From Chamaecrista fasciculata (Eukaryota > Streptophyta > Magnoliopsida > Fabales > Fabaceae): DNA of 64,000 bases. Positions 12,641 through 25,760 of this stretch are shown here, in pieces. Numbering within the stretch: the first letter of the stretch is position 1; each line of letters begins with the position of its first letter. The DNA lies in contig QANZ01053758.1 of assembly GCA_003254925.1 (NCBI GenBank), positions 11,465-75,464 of the forward strand, in the 5' to 3' direction. The position numbers were made by a program, and so were the translations under genes. The notes beneath the pieces were generated by a model that saw only the letters and a list, made by a program, of their open reading frames with translations, was not told the origin of the DNA and did no database searches.

Positions 12641-13679
12641 ATTCTTATAGGATGTTATTGCGAAACTCATGCACACAAAATTTTCGATTATCATTAATTA
12701 GATCATTAAAGATGACACATTTAAAGTAATAACAACAATGAACATAAATTTCGCACTTGATTATCAATAATGCATTATGTTAATTAATAAAAATAATGAT
12801 AGTGCATGATTTGTGCAGGAAAGTCATGTAAAATAGTAAGTATCACACATTAATTTTAAAAATTATATTATAAAGGATTTGAATATTTACCAAGTTTCTC
12901 ACTCGACTTAACACCATGTGAGTGTTTATATGTCATTCATTCAAAAGTAATTCTTATCACATAATGCAAATCAAGTTTAGTTTTAAGGTAGGGTTAAGTC
13001 TAAATTGGATTTTGGAATTTTTAAAATTTGATATATTATTTAGATAATGATACTAATTGTTTTGAATTTCTAAAATTAATCCACTAAATGTTTTAGAGTC
13101 TTATTTTTTTTAAAATCCAATATCAGTAAATATTGATACTATCTATATATGTAATTTTTAAGTAATTTCCTTAGAAATATATTCATTATATTTATAAAAT
13201 TTAAATTATAAAGAAATGAAAGTACAAAAAAGTCAAAAGTAATATTTGTGGTGGAAGTCTTCTCAATCACAAAATATAATTTACCTAAGTTTTCTTCGAT
13301 TTTGGGTACTTGAAGTCAAATTAATGGAGTACTCTGATCCTAAAGAGAGAAGCCACACAAATGGCATGCTGCAATCAAGTCCGTAGGGCTATTATTACCT
13401 TTTTTTTCTCAAATGAGCTATGTGTTTTTCCTTCTAATCCTACTATGAACTTTTAATAAAAAAAAAGAGATAAAAGAAATTATAGAAACAAAAGAAGCAA
13501 AAAAAATCTACAATTTTAATTAATCACTTGGAACTGATACACATTGAAGTTGGCGATTAAACCCTAATCAATACATTAATAAGAAAAGTAAATTATAAGA
13601 CGAAAGCTGTCAAGAAAATCACCCATAATCAATTAAATAAAAAAAATTATAGAACTAAATAAAAAAAAAATGTTGCATC

Positions 13680-14700
13680 CATCCCGGCCTTTCTTTAATT
13701 TGTTGCTGCATCCATTCACCCTCGTTGATAACATGCACGAGCGCAATGTGGTCGTTTGAAACTTGCATGCAACGCTTAAAATGTTATACGAAGAATTAAA
13801 TAAAACATTAATTAAAAATAAGAAGACACAACAATTGAGAAATTAGTGGCATATTCAATGGAGAACAATATGAAAGAAAATAACCAAAAGCAAAGATTGA
13901 AGAGAAAACAATTATGATTGTCTTGCATGCTCAATTTTGGCATCTTTAATAACCGCTCTCCCGAGGCCTGATACACCATTAAGGTTGTCATCACCGACAT
14001 CACCAATTGCCATCTAAAGAAAATCGATCCTATCATATACAAAACACCATATATATAATAACATATTTTGAAGTTTGTACAAATTGACGACTCTTGAAAT
14101 AAAATAACATCATAATTAATTCAAAATGAATGATTCAATCTTGAACGATTCTATTAAATAATAAACTTAATATTATTTTATTTGGAAATATGAAGAAAAG
14201 AGCGTAAGAATTGAAAAAAACGACGGGCTTGAATGATATAATTTTGCGATAGATTCAAACTTTTTGAATGGTCTAATTTTTTATTTGCAAATACAAACCA
14301 AAAGTATAATTAGAAAGAGAGTGAGGTGGTATTGAAAAATCATTTTATAGTCGAACTATAAGGGTGTTGTGAGATGGCATTATATCTCATTAAGCCATCA
14401 AAATTATTATGATATGAAACATGAATGTTATACTCTCTAACAGTTGTACAACAGACAAAAGAAGAAGGAAAACTTATCTCACCATTTTCCAAGAGCATTA
14501 TTGAAGAGATTCATTTGCCTTACTCCTTTATTCTTCTTCATCATGACATATACATAAAAAAATTAAGATAATATAAGTAATAAAAAAGAACAGAAAAATA
14601 TAAGAGACTTAGAAATAAATAATACCTTTAATATGAATTCTATAGTTTGATATTTTTGACTCTTCAACGCAGTGAGAGCCATATCTGGGAGGAGGAAGGA
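13680..14700 (-). other. Short exon-like open stretches, not recognised
   Basis: On the minus strand, ATG at about 14682 opens MALTALKSQKYQTIEFILK, ending at a good donor (AAG|GTATT). A second open piece (KGVRQMNLFNNALGKW) ends at TG|GTGAGA near 14480. Further open pieces lie near 14010-13915 (MAIGDVGDDNLNGVSGLG) and 13775-13690. I could not join them into one frame without a stop, and I recognise no family. It may be passenger DNA of the Helitron region or chance. Confidence 0.15.
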
Positions 14701-15139
14701 TGAAAATTCTGGACTTTTGTCTGCCTATGTTGAGAGAGAGAATGGATAAGAGTGGAAGAGAGAGAACTCCCCAAGATTAGTACAAATAGAGAGAGATTTG
14801 GAATAGATGGTTGACGAAATAGAGGTCAGTTATAGGAGAAAGCATAATCATTCAACAATGAATATTATGCATAAATCTTGGGGAGTGATTTGTGCTCAAA
14901 TTGATAGGTATAATGCATACTTCCTAATATATGTCAAATCACATTAATTTTTATTGAGACGTTTCTAAACATAGGTATAATCATTTATATGCACTAAGCA
15001 TGATATGGACCATGATTAGGACGTCATGAATATACATAAATGCAGTTGCCTTATATATCATTTTTCTAGAGTCAAATTTATGAAGGGGACACGTGTCGAC
15101 TGAGCTTAGAGGTGGAGAAGATGAAAGGTGGCATGATTT

Positions 15140-15174
15140 GGCTCAAGCACTCAGCTTTTACATATTATAATAGA
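15140..15174 (-). other. Second candidate Helitron 5' terminus
   Basis: The minus strand reads A|TCTATTATAATATG then TAAAAGCTGAG, and ACACGTGTC follows about 70 bp inside. The arrangement matches the 12194 candidate. Confidence 0.35.
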
Positions 15175-18100
15175 TATGAATTTCACTATAGATAAGCCTA
15201 AAGTCCATAAAGTCCAATCTAGTCAATTAAGCATCATGTCCATTGTTCGGCTTCCCAACCAACCTCGTATGACCGACCCCCTTCTCCAAGTGTTAACGTC
15301 AAGACCATTAAATTAAAGTAATAGTGCGCACATGAAATGAAGAGGGGATCACTCTACATAACCAACCTATGATAGTGACACTCAAATACCTTACAAATTG
15401 AGGATCTCACCAGGTAATACATATCCTAATCTCTTTACTTACCCATACTCTGCTATATTGCTAACTTGGACGTCAAAGGCTCGATTGTGGATTTAACTCC
15501 CCACTCGAGTGTCTTGCGTGTAGGACCCAGAGCCAGGCAGAGTTCGGATCATTGTCAGATTTAATTTTTTTAATTTCGAAATCTGTATTTTATAAATTAA
15601 AAAAAATATTACACATATTTCAAGAATAAAAAAGTTAGATCCAATATGTAAGAAATAAATTGATCAAATTATCTATTTCTCCATAAAATTACTCTCCAAT
15701 AAAATTTTACTTTATATTTCATCCAACAAAATTAGTCAATGAAGCCTTTTTCACTGAAGCTTGGATAGATATCTTTTATTCACTTAGAAGCAAACAGTTA
15801 TAAGATATCTTTTACTCTCTTACAAAATATGAAGTCTCATATACTCTTAGAAAAAGTATAGGAAAGGGAAAGAAGATAATCTATATATATAAAATACAAA
15901 CCACGGACAAGTAGAAACTTTTTTTTTCTTGGTCTTATTTGATCTCGTGAACTTCTTTTTGCCTCTTGTTTAGCAAGTTTCAAAGCCCAAACAAATACAA
16001 AAGGAAGAAGAAGCAAGTTTCAAATTAAGCTCAGACTATGGCCCAAAACTAAGCTAATCTGATATTGGCAAAGCCCATAAATTGAGAAAAAAACAACTGT
16101 TGACCAAAATTGCCATTATGGTCTCTAAGAAGACCACAACCTAAAAAAGAACAAACATGTTTCGCCAAATTCGAAATTTTTAAATTTTTTCTTCAACAAT
16201 AATCTGCATGATGCTTGGCCCAAAAAAGATATCTGCATGATGTTAACGTAGCCAGTAAAAAGCTAACCAGTAAAACTATTTTTTAAAAAAACAAAGTTAT
16301 TATTGAAGTTATTATGAATTAAGCGAAATATTGGTCTTCATAAACACTATAAAAAGAATCACGGTTTTAGTGACAATTCTCAGTTATGATACTAAAATAG
16401 ATGGAATGCTCATATTAGTTTTCTATTTGTATAAGCTAGAATCCATTTTAGTTTTAAAATTTTAAAACTCATCTTATATACACAATTTGTTTTAAATTGG
16501 TTATATCATTATAATCCATTATTTTATGTATCATTTCTCTTCTACATTGAAGTCACTTTTATTATTCATTCTGACTTCTCTCTCTCTCATTCCTTTTTGT
16601 TGAAAAATAAAAAATTAGACTTGTTGATAAATCTGTTAAAAAGAGACAGAGAAGTCAAACTAAACAGTAAAAGTGGATCCATTGATCCAACATGAGAGAG
16701 AAAATGACACATCAATATTTAACAAATAAACTAATTGTAATAGCAGGATTAATTTGAAACAAATTACATACATGTAAAGTAGAGATAAGGGGCACCATTA
16801 ATTGTTACAGCAAAATTAGTGAAGTGGGAGTACTCGGCATAAATATTTTATAAAGATGAAAAATACAATTATAAAGCATTCAGAAAACTTGAACTAATTC
16901 ATATATAAAGAGAAGGCCCTAGATTTGAGAGTAAAGACATTACATATATATAAGTCTATTTACAAAACAAAATCTCTTTAGCAGATGAAATAAAGTATTA
17001 AGACTAATGATATGAACATCAAAATATATTATATATAATTGGATCTAAGGTTACCCATACCTGCCTGGCATGCTTGTTTCACTATAGCAAATAGGGGAAT
17101 CACACCCAAATTTTAAGGGAAATCTTTAAATAAAAAATATATTTTTTCCCACAGTTTTGTTTTACGAGAATCTAAAAAATAAAAATGCATTCCATATATT
17201 TCCTAAGGAATTCCTCTTCAGATCCTATTTTGTAGCTGGCAAGGCAAAACCAGCCATCTTTGGATGCTCATAGTTTAATGACTTTAATCAGAAAATTAAA
17301 TGCCAATGACTTCTGAAAACCATTGTGTCTATTTATTTCAATAAAAATATAAAATACCAAATTTAAGGGAAAGGACAACCAAAAGGATATTTGATAAAAT
17401 ATCGTGGTCCAAAAACATGTGAAAATGGATGCCATTAAAACCCTGGACTCTGGGCCCATTCTGCATTATTTTTGCAACTTGGACATTACTTTTATGGCTT
17501 TCTAAATTTTCTTCTCCTCTCCAAATTGTTCTTTTTGGGTAAGAATACAAAAGATTCTACAAAATGAGTAAAGATTAAATATTATTTCTACAGATTCATA
17601 TCCAGTAACAGAGAAATATTATTTTGAGAAAATGGGATTTTTCATAGTCTGACTATACTTTACATTACTTATAATGTGTTTGAATAATTTAATAATGACA
17701 ATCTGTTCTGGAAGACATTTATTTTGGCACTAAAATGCTGGTGTACATATATTTTACTTTCAAATGATCACAATTCTTATATTTTTGAAATGACATTTTG
17801 GTAACATGCACAGTATAATCTGAATGAGAAAATATAAATATATAATGTGTATTAAGCGGCTCATATTGCATGTAGAGTTGCATGTGATCCATGGAAGTTT
17901 CTATTGCAAAGTGGGATTGTTTTCATATTTCACCAATGTGTGTTGTTTTGTCCACATTAGCTGTCACTCTCAATTAACGCCTCGTTAATCTTTTGACAAA
18001 AATGAAAAAAACAGCGCAAAACTGGTCCCACTTGATAAGCACTCAAAGATTTTCAAGATCCTTATTTGGGCCTCAAATACTTTTATTCTTTTTGAAAAAT

Positions 18101-19282
18101 TAATTCCCAATATTAACATTTTTTATATACATGAAAAATATATTCTCGGAATATTATTGATTTTCATAAATTTTTTTTGGCAAAAGTATCTTTTTGTCTC
18201 AAAAATTTATTTATTGTTAGTTTTGTCCAATTTTCTTTTTGTCCTAACTTCATCAAATGATTAATGATAAATTCTATTTAATTTTCAATTTGATTACGAA
18301 TTCATTTAATATACTAGACAAAGTTATATAAAGATAAAATTATCAAAATATAAAATTTTAAAAATAAAATTAACAATAAATAAATTTAAAAGAAATAAAA
18401 AATTGATGTGATATTCAAACTTTTTCTGATTATTTATTTACAACATTTTCATTTTAGTGAAGGTCAATAATACCCAGTCATCAATCACTACTATTTCCAG
18501 TTTTCTACTCTATCATGATTGTTATTTTCATCACTTATATACTTCCATCATTGTTGCATCGTTATTGTCAACTTCATCATCATTATTCATACCATTAATT
18601 TCATACTTGAGTAACTATTTTATTTATATATCTTAAAATTAATATAAAATATATTTTTTTTTCCATTAGGTATCTAAGGTTGATTTTGCCCCGACTAATC
18701 CGAATGTAAACCATTTTGTATATTTGATTATTATGAAAAAAATCTCCCAACAAAAATAATTGTATATACAATGTCTAGAATTCAATACCTTGCTTAAACA
18801 ATATTCTTTTGATATAATATAGTGAATTTAGGACTCAAATTTTAATTGAATTCATAGTAAAAGTGATGCATTTTTATGATAAAAGTAACCTTATTTACAT
18901 CTCTGATGGAAAAATTTTAAATAGAAGGACAAATAAATCAAAACAGTGATAAAGAGAGAGACATGTCAATACATATATTGGGTACATGAAATATTGAAAT
19001 TGATCAGCAAACCGGCATATTTGATGGGGGACATTGATGCACAATGCGTGTAATTTATTTATAAGCTGAAATGTGCAATAATACAAGAGATTTTCCTGTA
19101 CAAAAAACATCATCCCCATTCCCATTCAAGATTAGAAGCAAAATAAATGGAACCACAAAATTCTTCATATTTACATTTCAATAGAAAAAAGTAAAAAAAA
19201 AATAATAATAATAATAGGATTATAAGTGCACTCAATTAGAGGCTCCCGCCCCAAAAGCAAAAACAATGAAGAACATATAGTC
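15175..19282. other. Intergenic, AT-rich, no gene seen
   Basis: I find no recognisable protein or RNA gene. A diverged foldback relative of the 6861 and 24992 elements lies near 18179-18415 (GGCAAAAGTATC start, TTTTGTCC phrases). The last few hundred bases should contain the 3' UTR and polyadenylation site of the minus-strand gene that ends at 19283; AATAAA-like signals are present (for example the reverse complement of TTTATT near 19052-19062), but none can be singled out. Confidence 0.5.
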
Positions 19283-22200
19283 CTACCTGATAGCATATGA
19301 ACGTGTACATACTGTGCCAAGAGCCTCAGTGAACAAAGAAGAAAAACTGGTCAATGCCTGAAAAACTCCAGGCAAACCAGTTTGTAGATTGTTTAGTGTC
19401 ATAGCTCTTGTTACCTCTACAGCCTTGGAATGCCTGAGCATCTCGTCTTCTACACGTCTCTGGCACGCGGCCAGTTCTAATTTCTTTTCGGCAAGCGGGT
19501 CTCGAGCATCCAAACCTTGTCCATTATCCGGTGCGGCACCAGGGAGGCCGATACCTACCATTGAATATGAACTGTAAAACTTCCTCTCTAGGTTTCGCAC
19601 AGCTGAGGCCTTTTTCTCCAGTTCTTTGGAGGTGGTCTCGGTGCGCTTCTTGATCTTTAGCTCTTCAGATTGTTTCACAGAGATCACATGAACAACATTG
19701 ATAAAGCTCTTGATGGCTTCAGAAGCGACGGTGTCTGGGACACGGTCAAGTGCGAGCTTCCATTCATCGAAGAAGGCATATGCATCAGAGGGTTCCTTGC
19801 CGCTGTTGATGTTTTCGTTGGTGACCGGGATAAGGCTCAGCTTGAACCAGCTGTGTAGTGACAGGATAAAGACCCGTTGGAATTTTATAAGACGGCAAAA
19901 ACTGGAGTGCCAGGCGGCAACAGCTGACTCCAGATCACGAGTAGCCTGCCGGTGCAGTTCAGATGTTGAGTTGCCTCTGGAAGATTGGTTCACAAGGCCA
20001 CGAACTTGCTGCACAATGTTGCTTTGAATTTCGTGGTATTGGTGCATTGATCTCCACATGTACATAATCCTACATTTATCATAGACGAACATTAATTAGT
20101 ACAAATTGCAAACCCTATAAGAATTCAGACCCAAATTCTCAGGTAACCAATAGATCTGCAATCATACTACTAACCTGTTTCAAAGTAAAACAAAGTGGTC
20201 TGTATCACCACATTACGGTGCAAATGCACCCAAGAATAGATAATCCAATTCTCAGAAATTGTCATTGTCAGGCTCTATTCTCACGCCCCCTCTCTCTTAT
20301 ATATGCAATGACTCTATTCAAAGTTCATTTGTGACGTTGAAAGTTCAAACACAAACTAGCAACTTCATCATTAGTTATTAGCCTCTAAAACATTTACATT
20401 TGTCATGTTTTTCATTGACAGACTATCAAGTTGAGTCCAAAAACACAAGAACTGAATTATGATAGGTAAAATCCAGGACCAAATAGTTGAGGTATGTACC
20501 TTTTAGTGATAAAAATGTATATTTCCTATTTTTTTTCGGATAAGATATATTTGAATGAATATTAACATAAAAACACTGATGAAATTATCTAGTCATTAAA
20601 ATTTACAGTCTTATCAACCTATGAGCAGATTAAAATCAAATTGATCATTAAGAGCTAAGTTGGAAGTTGAAAGTAAACTAAATGACCTCTAGAAATCAAG
20701 ATGATTTTACCTAGAATCAAACTACCGTGTTTACAAGAAATCCTTATGTTTTTCATACCAGCAAAACTTGACAATGTAATGATTTGGAACAAACAAGTTA
20801 AAATAGATAAATAAAAACAACAACAATAACACAAACAAAAAATCATGGGTTCAACAGCAACCAGTCAATATATAGTCTCATCTCATAGTTACTTTAACAT
20901 ACCTAACTCCATCAATAAATTAAAATTTTGTGAAAATGGGGCCTAAAATTTGAAGAGAACATAAAATTTTGGCAGGTGATGTGGTGGGCCAAGGTCTAAA
21001 ATTTAAAAGCAAGCAGTAGTTGGACAGTGTTGTACATAAAGGCACATGCACTTATACAGAGCTGATGAAGCAAGTGGCTAAGCAGAGCAGTGAGCCATAA
21101 TTCTTTCAACCACCGTGTCCAAAAACTTCTAAGATCCACACACTAGCATCATTTACATGAGAAAATTCTTTCTCCTTTCCCTAAGTTGTGTGGATAAAAA
21201 ATTCCACACTCTGAATAATCAAAGGAAAAAAGAAAAGAAGTTCAACAAATTATGAAGATATTCAATAGTTCTCTCACAATCCACCATTTAGATTGCATTT
21301 CTTTCACACATAACAAGCAACAAAATGGCTTCAATCATGAAGTCCTCAATATCTCATTTAATTCACATATCAACCCAACAAGAAGAAATACTGGCTCTAC
21401 TTGAAAATTTTGGGGACCCAACGAAGATGTTGAAAATTGAAATATATTCATTTGCATTGGTATGAGGGCCAATTCAATGAGCCCATAATTGTGAATTGTG
21501 AATGATGAACCTGTACTGTGTATTTATTAATGGCTAACCATGCTATACAAGAACTTGATTCTTAAGCAGTATTCACAGTTTGAGTATGAGCAAACAAAAG
21601 AGCAAAACAGCAAAAAAAATGGCAGAATAAAAGACTTACCCATGACAGAGTTCAACAAGCTGAGGAACAAAATCAGAGTCCCTAAGGCCATTAATGGCGG
21701 TTGAGGTAGTAGACACAGCCTGAGATGTGACAATAATTAGTGATTGCAGCCTCTTTATGGAGGCCTTGGTTTTGTTGAGTTTTGCTTCATCCTCCCCTTT
21801 GTATTCCTGACTCTGCAGAGCTGACAATTTCTTTTCATGCTCAATCTTCACTCCTTCTCTAGCCTGAGAACAAGAATAGTTTATAGGTGTCCATCAGTGC
21901 ACGTCATTTCAAACTACATAATTACAGCAAAAATAAATGCGGTAAAACCACCATATACTTCATCTGGTAAAAAGGACAGAATAAGCTTCTCACTACATTT
22001 ATGGAAATCTCAACATATTTCAAACTCTAGACGACATTACTTTCTGATTATAGGTGTATGTTTTTCAACGACACCAGCTTTCTTTGAACAAGCAAATCCG
22101 CATCATGTTGCAGAAAAATCTATGCCCATCATCATTCACATATAGAACTAGAACAATATGTTCATTATACAATATAATTTAGGAAATATACATTTTTATA

Positions 22201-24661
22201 TCTAAAAGCCTAATGATTTACTTGTCATCAAAGGAAAAATAAAAGTTTTAAAATACTTAGACGAAGTGATGAGAAATGGTTAGAACTTTAGTCAGATCTG
22301 TAAAAAAAAAAGGGTAAAAAAGGATGAGGGTATTTTGGTCATTTGGCCACACAGTAAACAAGAAATAATTACTTATTATTAGTTATACCACCAAAAGAGC
22401 TTTGTTAAAATATAGGGTATTTTGGTCATTTCACGATGAGTCCTTTCTTTTCTCCCGCATCAAACAGTCAAACATTGCGGTAGACTTACGCTACGACCAA
22501 TGCAAGTCCGAGTTGGGTGGTGCGAATCCTACTCATTTCTTTTTCCTTTTATTTTAGGATAAATTAAACTCTAGTATCATATTTTGTGTATGATTTTATT
22601 TTGGTGCAGTGTTATTTTGAAAGTGATACTTTTTGTCTCCAAGTACCCTCAAGTCCGCCAGACCAAAGACTAATCTTCTGGGATCGATGTTTCATTTAAG
22701 GGTTTGCTAGCCAATTGGTTGCTGCATACACAAGACAGGATTTGAACCTCCGACTTTGCTTAAGCGACTTAATGAGCTTGACGACTAGGTTAATTAAAAT
22801 TGGTTTTAAAAGTGACATTTTGATACCATATTCTGTACAATCGTTAAGTACCCAAATTTACTTTTCAACTGTGACCAAATTGTGAAAAACACTGTAAAAA
22901 AAAAGTAAAACACTAACAAATTCTAAAATCACCCCAATTTTGTTTTCCTCTCATTAAACAATCAGTAATCTTTTGTGTCCCAAATTTAACATGATTTATT
23001 TTTCATTTAAGTAGGAACAAAATTCTATTCTTGAATTACAAAAAATTGTTAACGCTACCAATAAATAAAATTAAAATCTGAGAAATTTACCTTGACTTCC
23101 TCATAGAGCTTCTTCTCCCACGCCAAAAGCCGCTCTAAAGTGGAACAGATGCTCTTTGAACCGCCCGGTTCTTCGAGTGAACCGGTGTCAAGCTGGTACT
23201 TCACCGCCAATGGCGGTTTTGAGGTCCAACTCGAACTCAGATTGCTCAGAATACTGTTTGAGTGGTACACCGTTTCTGCAATCACATCACAATCAATCCT
23301 CAAATTCCAATAAATCTAAACCCAGAAAAACTGAATGCAATTAAATTCAATGTGAAGAAATCAGAAATGAATTAAGAAATCTTACTCCTCAATTGCCTGA
23401 AACTCCGATCAAGCTGAGCTCTGCCGATTTCGAGCATCTCCGACACCTGATCTCCGGCCGATGCCGCCTTCTCGAAGTTTTCTTTAATGGCATCCACTAT
23501 CTCCTTCAAGTCCTTATGTCTCACTACCATTTTCATGTCCATCACATCCTCGGTCTGGTAACTCACCGATGACCCCACGTCATCAGCAACCTTCTCGCTC
23601 TTGCTGCCGCTCCTGTGCATCATCATCGGAGCAGCCACCGGCGCCGCCGCAGCCGCCACCGTCATTGGTGGTAGTCCGGTAACCGACTCCGCCCGCATCG
23701 ACGACCCGAAATTCGACCGGGTCCCGATCTCGGACCTGGTTTCCGCATCCCCTTCTTCTTCTTCATCGGAAGAGCTCGTCGTGCTGTAGTGGTCTTCCCA
23801 CTCGCTACACTGAACCTCTTCTCGCTCCGTCTCCGCGTACTCTTGATCGCGATGCTGACGAAACTTGAGGTGGTCTTGTTGTTGGGCTTGAAGGATTTCG
23901 TGCTTCCGGTGAAAATAGTCATATTCGGATCTCTCGGTTTCTTCTTCATCATCGAAATCCTCGGTTTCCAGGTGATGCGATTGCGGACGAACATTTTCGG
24001 TTTTCTGATTCACGGATTGGTGAGGTTGTTGAGCTCGGTTTCGGAAGTACTCAGAATCGGGAGGAGAAGGAGGGTAGAAATTTTCCCAGTTCCAAACAGA
24101 CGATGCTTGTGATGGTGTGCTGGAATAGGTAGAATCAGCTTGGTACGCAGTGGGGAAAAATCCAGAAGGGAAATTAGACGCTTGGCTTCGCGGCGAGGAA
24201 GATGGACTCAGACTCGATTCGGAGAGGATGTGCGGGAGCTTCGGCGGCGGCGGTTTACGGCGGCGATTTCCCGCTGAACCGATGCTCGAGGAAGAGAGTA
24301 TGTGAGGGAGTTTAGAACTCTTTATGGTGGCAGAAGAAGGCGAAAATGGTGGTGGTGGCGGCGGCGGAGGAGAGGGAGATGGAAAAACACGAGGAGGCGG
24401 TGGATGATGAACGGTGGCCGCCGCGCTTGCAGCCGGCGACGGGTTGACGAAAACGGCGGGGGTGTTGCCGGAGACGGACAAGGGCTCGCCGGCGGCGAAG
24501 GTGCAGAGAGCGGAGCCGGTGAGTCGGAGAGACCGGCAATAGTCGGAGTGGGCGGCAGCGAGGTGGTGACGCGCATAAACAGCTTCCTTCATAAGGCGGC
24601 GCCGGTCCTTGCACCGCCGGACGGTGTCCTCGTTGTCAAGCTTGGAGGCCGCACAGCCCAT
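19283..24661 (-). CDS. NRG2: DUF630/DUF632 protein, NRG2-like (four exons, about 823 aa)
   Basis: Exons are 24661-23386, 23275-23091, 21863-21640 and 20069-19283. All introns are GT-AG and phases fit; the total is 824 codons with stop TAG. The N-terminus [20 protein letters not shown] is the DUF630 domain (about residues 1-60), and Gly2/Cys3 fit N-myristoylation and palmitoylation at the plasma membrane. A poly-Pro run follows (about 85-110), then an acidic, Glu/Asp-rich linker (about 230-315). DUF632 begins near residue 380 ([20 protein letters not shown]) and continues through exons 2-4 (LMYMWRSM-type motif as [13 protein letters not shown]). The Arabidopsis relative NRG2 is a positive regulator of nitrate signalling; rice REL2 affects leaf rolling. 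Assignment to the NRG2 clade rests on the N-terminus and is likely rather than certain. Start chosen because MGC is family-defining. Confidence 0.93.
22466..22795 (-). mobile_element. tRNA-derived SINE in intron 2 of the DUF630/DUF632 gene
   Basis: On the minus strand an A-box-like TAACCTAGTCGTCAAGCTC (22793-22775) is followed by the B-box core GGTTCAAATCC (22748-22738) and a tail reaching about 22625. This is a pol III promoter layout without a foldable complete tRNA. A second tRNA-like patch on the plus strand (GGTGCGAATCCTACTC, about 22519-22534) may be another, older SINE head. It sits in an intron in the same direction as the gene. Confidence 0.45.
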
Positions 24662-24991
24662 TTCGGAAGTGGTGGTAGGTATAGAAGAAGAGAAGGAAGA
24701 AAGAGAAGAAGGATTGAGGAGTTAGTGAGAGTGTATTGAAGAGTGTGTGACTGTGTGAGTTGGCATTTGCCCTTTGGTGTTTGGAGGTTTCAGCACTGTG
24801 TGTGCAAGTGTGCTATACTGCTATTGCTAAAGTGTCTCTTACTTTCTTTCATTTTCTTCCATTTCCATTTTTCGTCTCTATCCATACAATTTATTCACAA
24901 TGCTTTTTCTGTTTCTGCATCTGGATTTGCCCATTTAATTTCGTAACTGTAATAAAAGTCAAGTTTAAAATGCAATTATATTTGTTATTTA
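24662..24991 (-). promoter_or_regulatory. 5' UTR and proximal promoter of the NRG2-like gene
   Basis: The sequence just upstream of the ATG is rich in CT on the minus strand (complement of the GAGAAGGAAGAAAGAGAAG run at 24690-24710), a common 5' leader feature in plants. No convincing TATA box can be singled out. A foldback MITE starts at 24992, about 330 bp upstream of the start codon. Confidence 0.4.
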
Positions 24992-25341
24992 GGCAAAAAC
25001 GTCAATTTTATCCCTAAATTTTGGGGAAACTGTTAATTTAGTCCCCAATATTTTACATTTTGATCAATTTTATTGTTTATTGACTAACTTCTTTTAATAA
25101 AGTAACGATAGACTACATATTATTTTTTAATCTGAGTTAGTGTTTCAATTTTTTTTTCTATCAAATTTTACATCAGATGTTATTTGTCACGTAAATTTTT
25201 TTTGTTAATATTTAGTTAACGTAAGAGCAAAGGATAAAATTAATCAAAATATAAATCATTAAGGATGAAATTGACTGCAAAAGAAGATTAGGAACAAAAT
25301 TGACAGTTGATATAAAATTTGGAGACGAATTGAGTGCTTTA
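24992..25341. mobile_element. Foldback MITE of the 6861 family
   Basis: The left end is GGCAAAAACGTCAATTTTAT; the right part carries the inverted AAAATTGACAGTTGATATAA phrase. The interior shares TTTTTTTCTATCAAA and GTAAGAGCAAAGGATAAAAT with the 6861-7236 element. No exact target duplication was found. It lies about 330 bp upstream of the NRG2-like start codon. Confidence 0.55.
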
Positions 25342-25532
25342 GTTTGGAACTCAAATCCTTTGCCTTCAAAAATCTTTCAAAAATAGTGCGTTTAATAAAA
25401 TGAGATTTGCCATGTGGCACAATCTTAATGGCAGGTACAAAATCACGGTTAAGAGTTACCTAAATGTTGAGAATAATAGTGAAATCAAATTTAGAGGATC
25501 CAACTTCTATTGTCTATTATTTATATTTTTTT

Positions 25533-25760
25533 AAAACGCCAAAATTTCATATTGATCCCTAAAATATAGTTTAAATTTTATTTTAATCTTGGTCAAAATT
25601 TTATTTTGGTCGTTAATATTTCTACAATCAATATAAGGACTAATGATGGAAAAAATTGAAAACTTTAATTAAGGATAAAAACGGAACCAAAAGTACTTTA
25701 GGGACTAAAATAGAATTCATCTACGTTTTAGGGATCAATATGATGTTTTGATCTTTTTAA
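25533..25760. mobile_element. Small foldback element
   Basis: Inverted ends share CATATTGATCCCTAAAA (left about 25547-25565, right inverted about 25727-25745). Inner phrases TTTTATTTTGGTCGTTAAT and GGGACTAAAATAGAATT are also complementary. It is non-coding. Confidence 0.5.

Larger units (their letters stand above)
5904..15174 (-). mobile_element. Helitron-derived region (minus orientation), possibly two overlapping or nested elements
   Basis: On the minus strand the region ends with a Helitron-type 3' terminus: a 7-bp GC-rich stem (CTCGTGC/GCACGGG, loop ATC, 5915-5931), then 7 nt, then CTAG at 5904-5907, followed by a host T. Two candidate 5' termini beginning TC after a host A, with the shared phrase TATTATAAT...TAAAAGC, lie at 12194 and 15174. 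A decayed RPA-like gene lies inside (about 10321-11395); RPA-like genes are characteristic passengers of plant Helitrons. No Rep/helicase sequence was recognised. Whether 5904 pairs with 12194 (6.3 kb) or 15174 (9.3 kb) is undecided. Younger insertions lie within. Confidence 0.5.

Noticed and set aside
24302-24739. Open frame of 145 codons on the plus strand
   Set aside because: It is antisense to exon 1 of the DUF630/DUF632 gene and open only because of the GC-rich, Pro-rich coding strand; Arg/Gly-rich translation with no family similarity.
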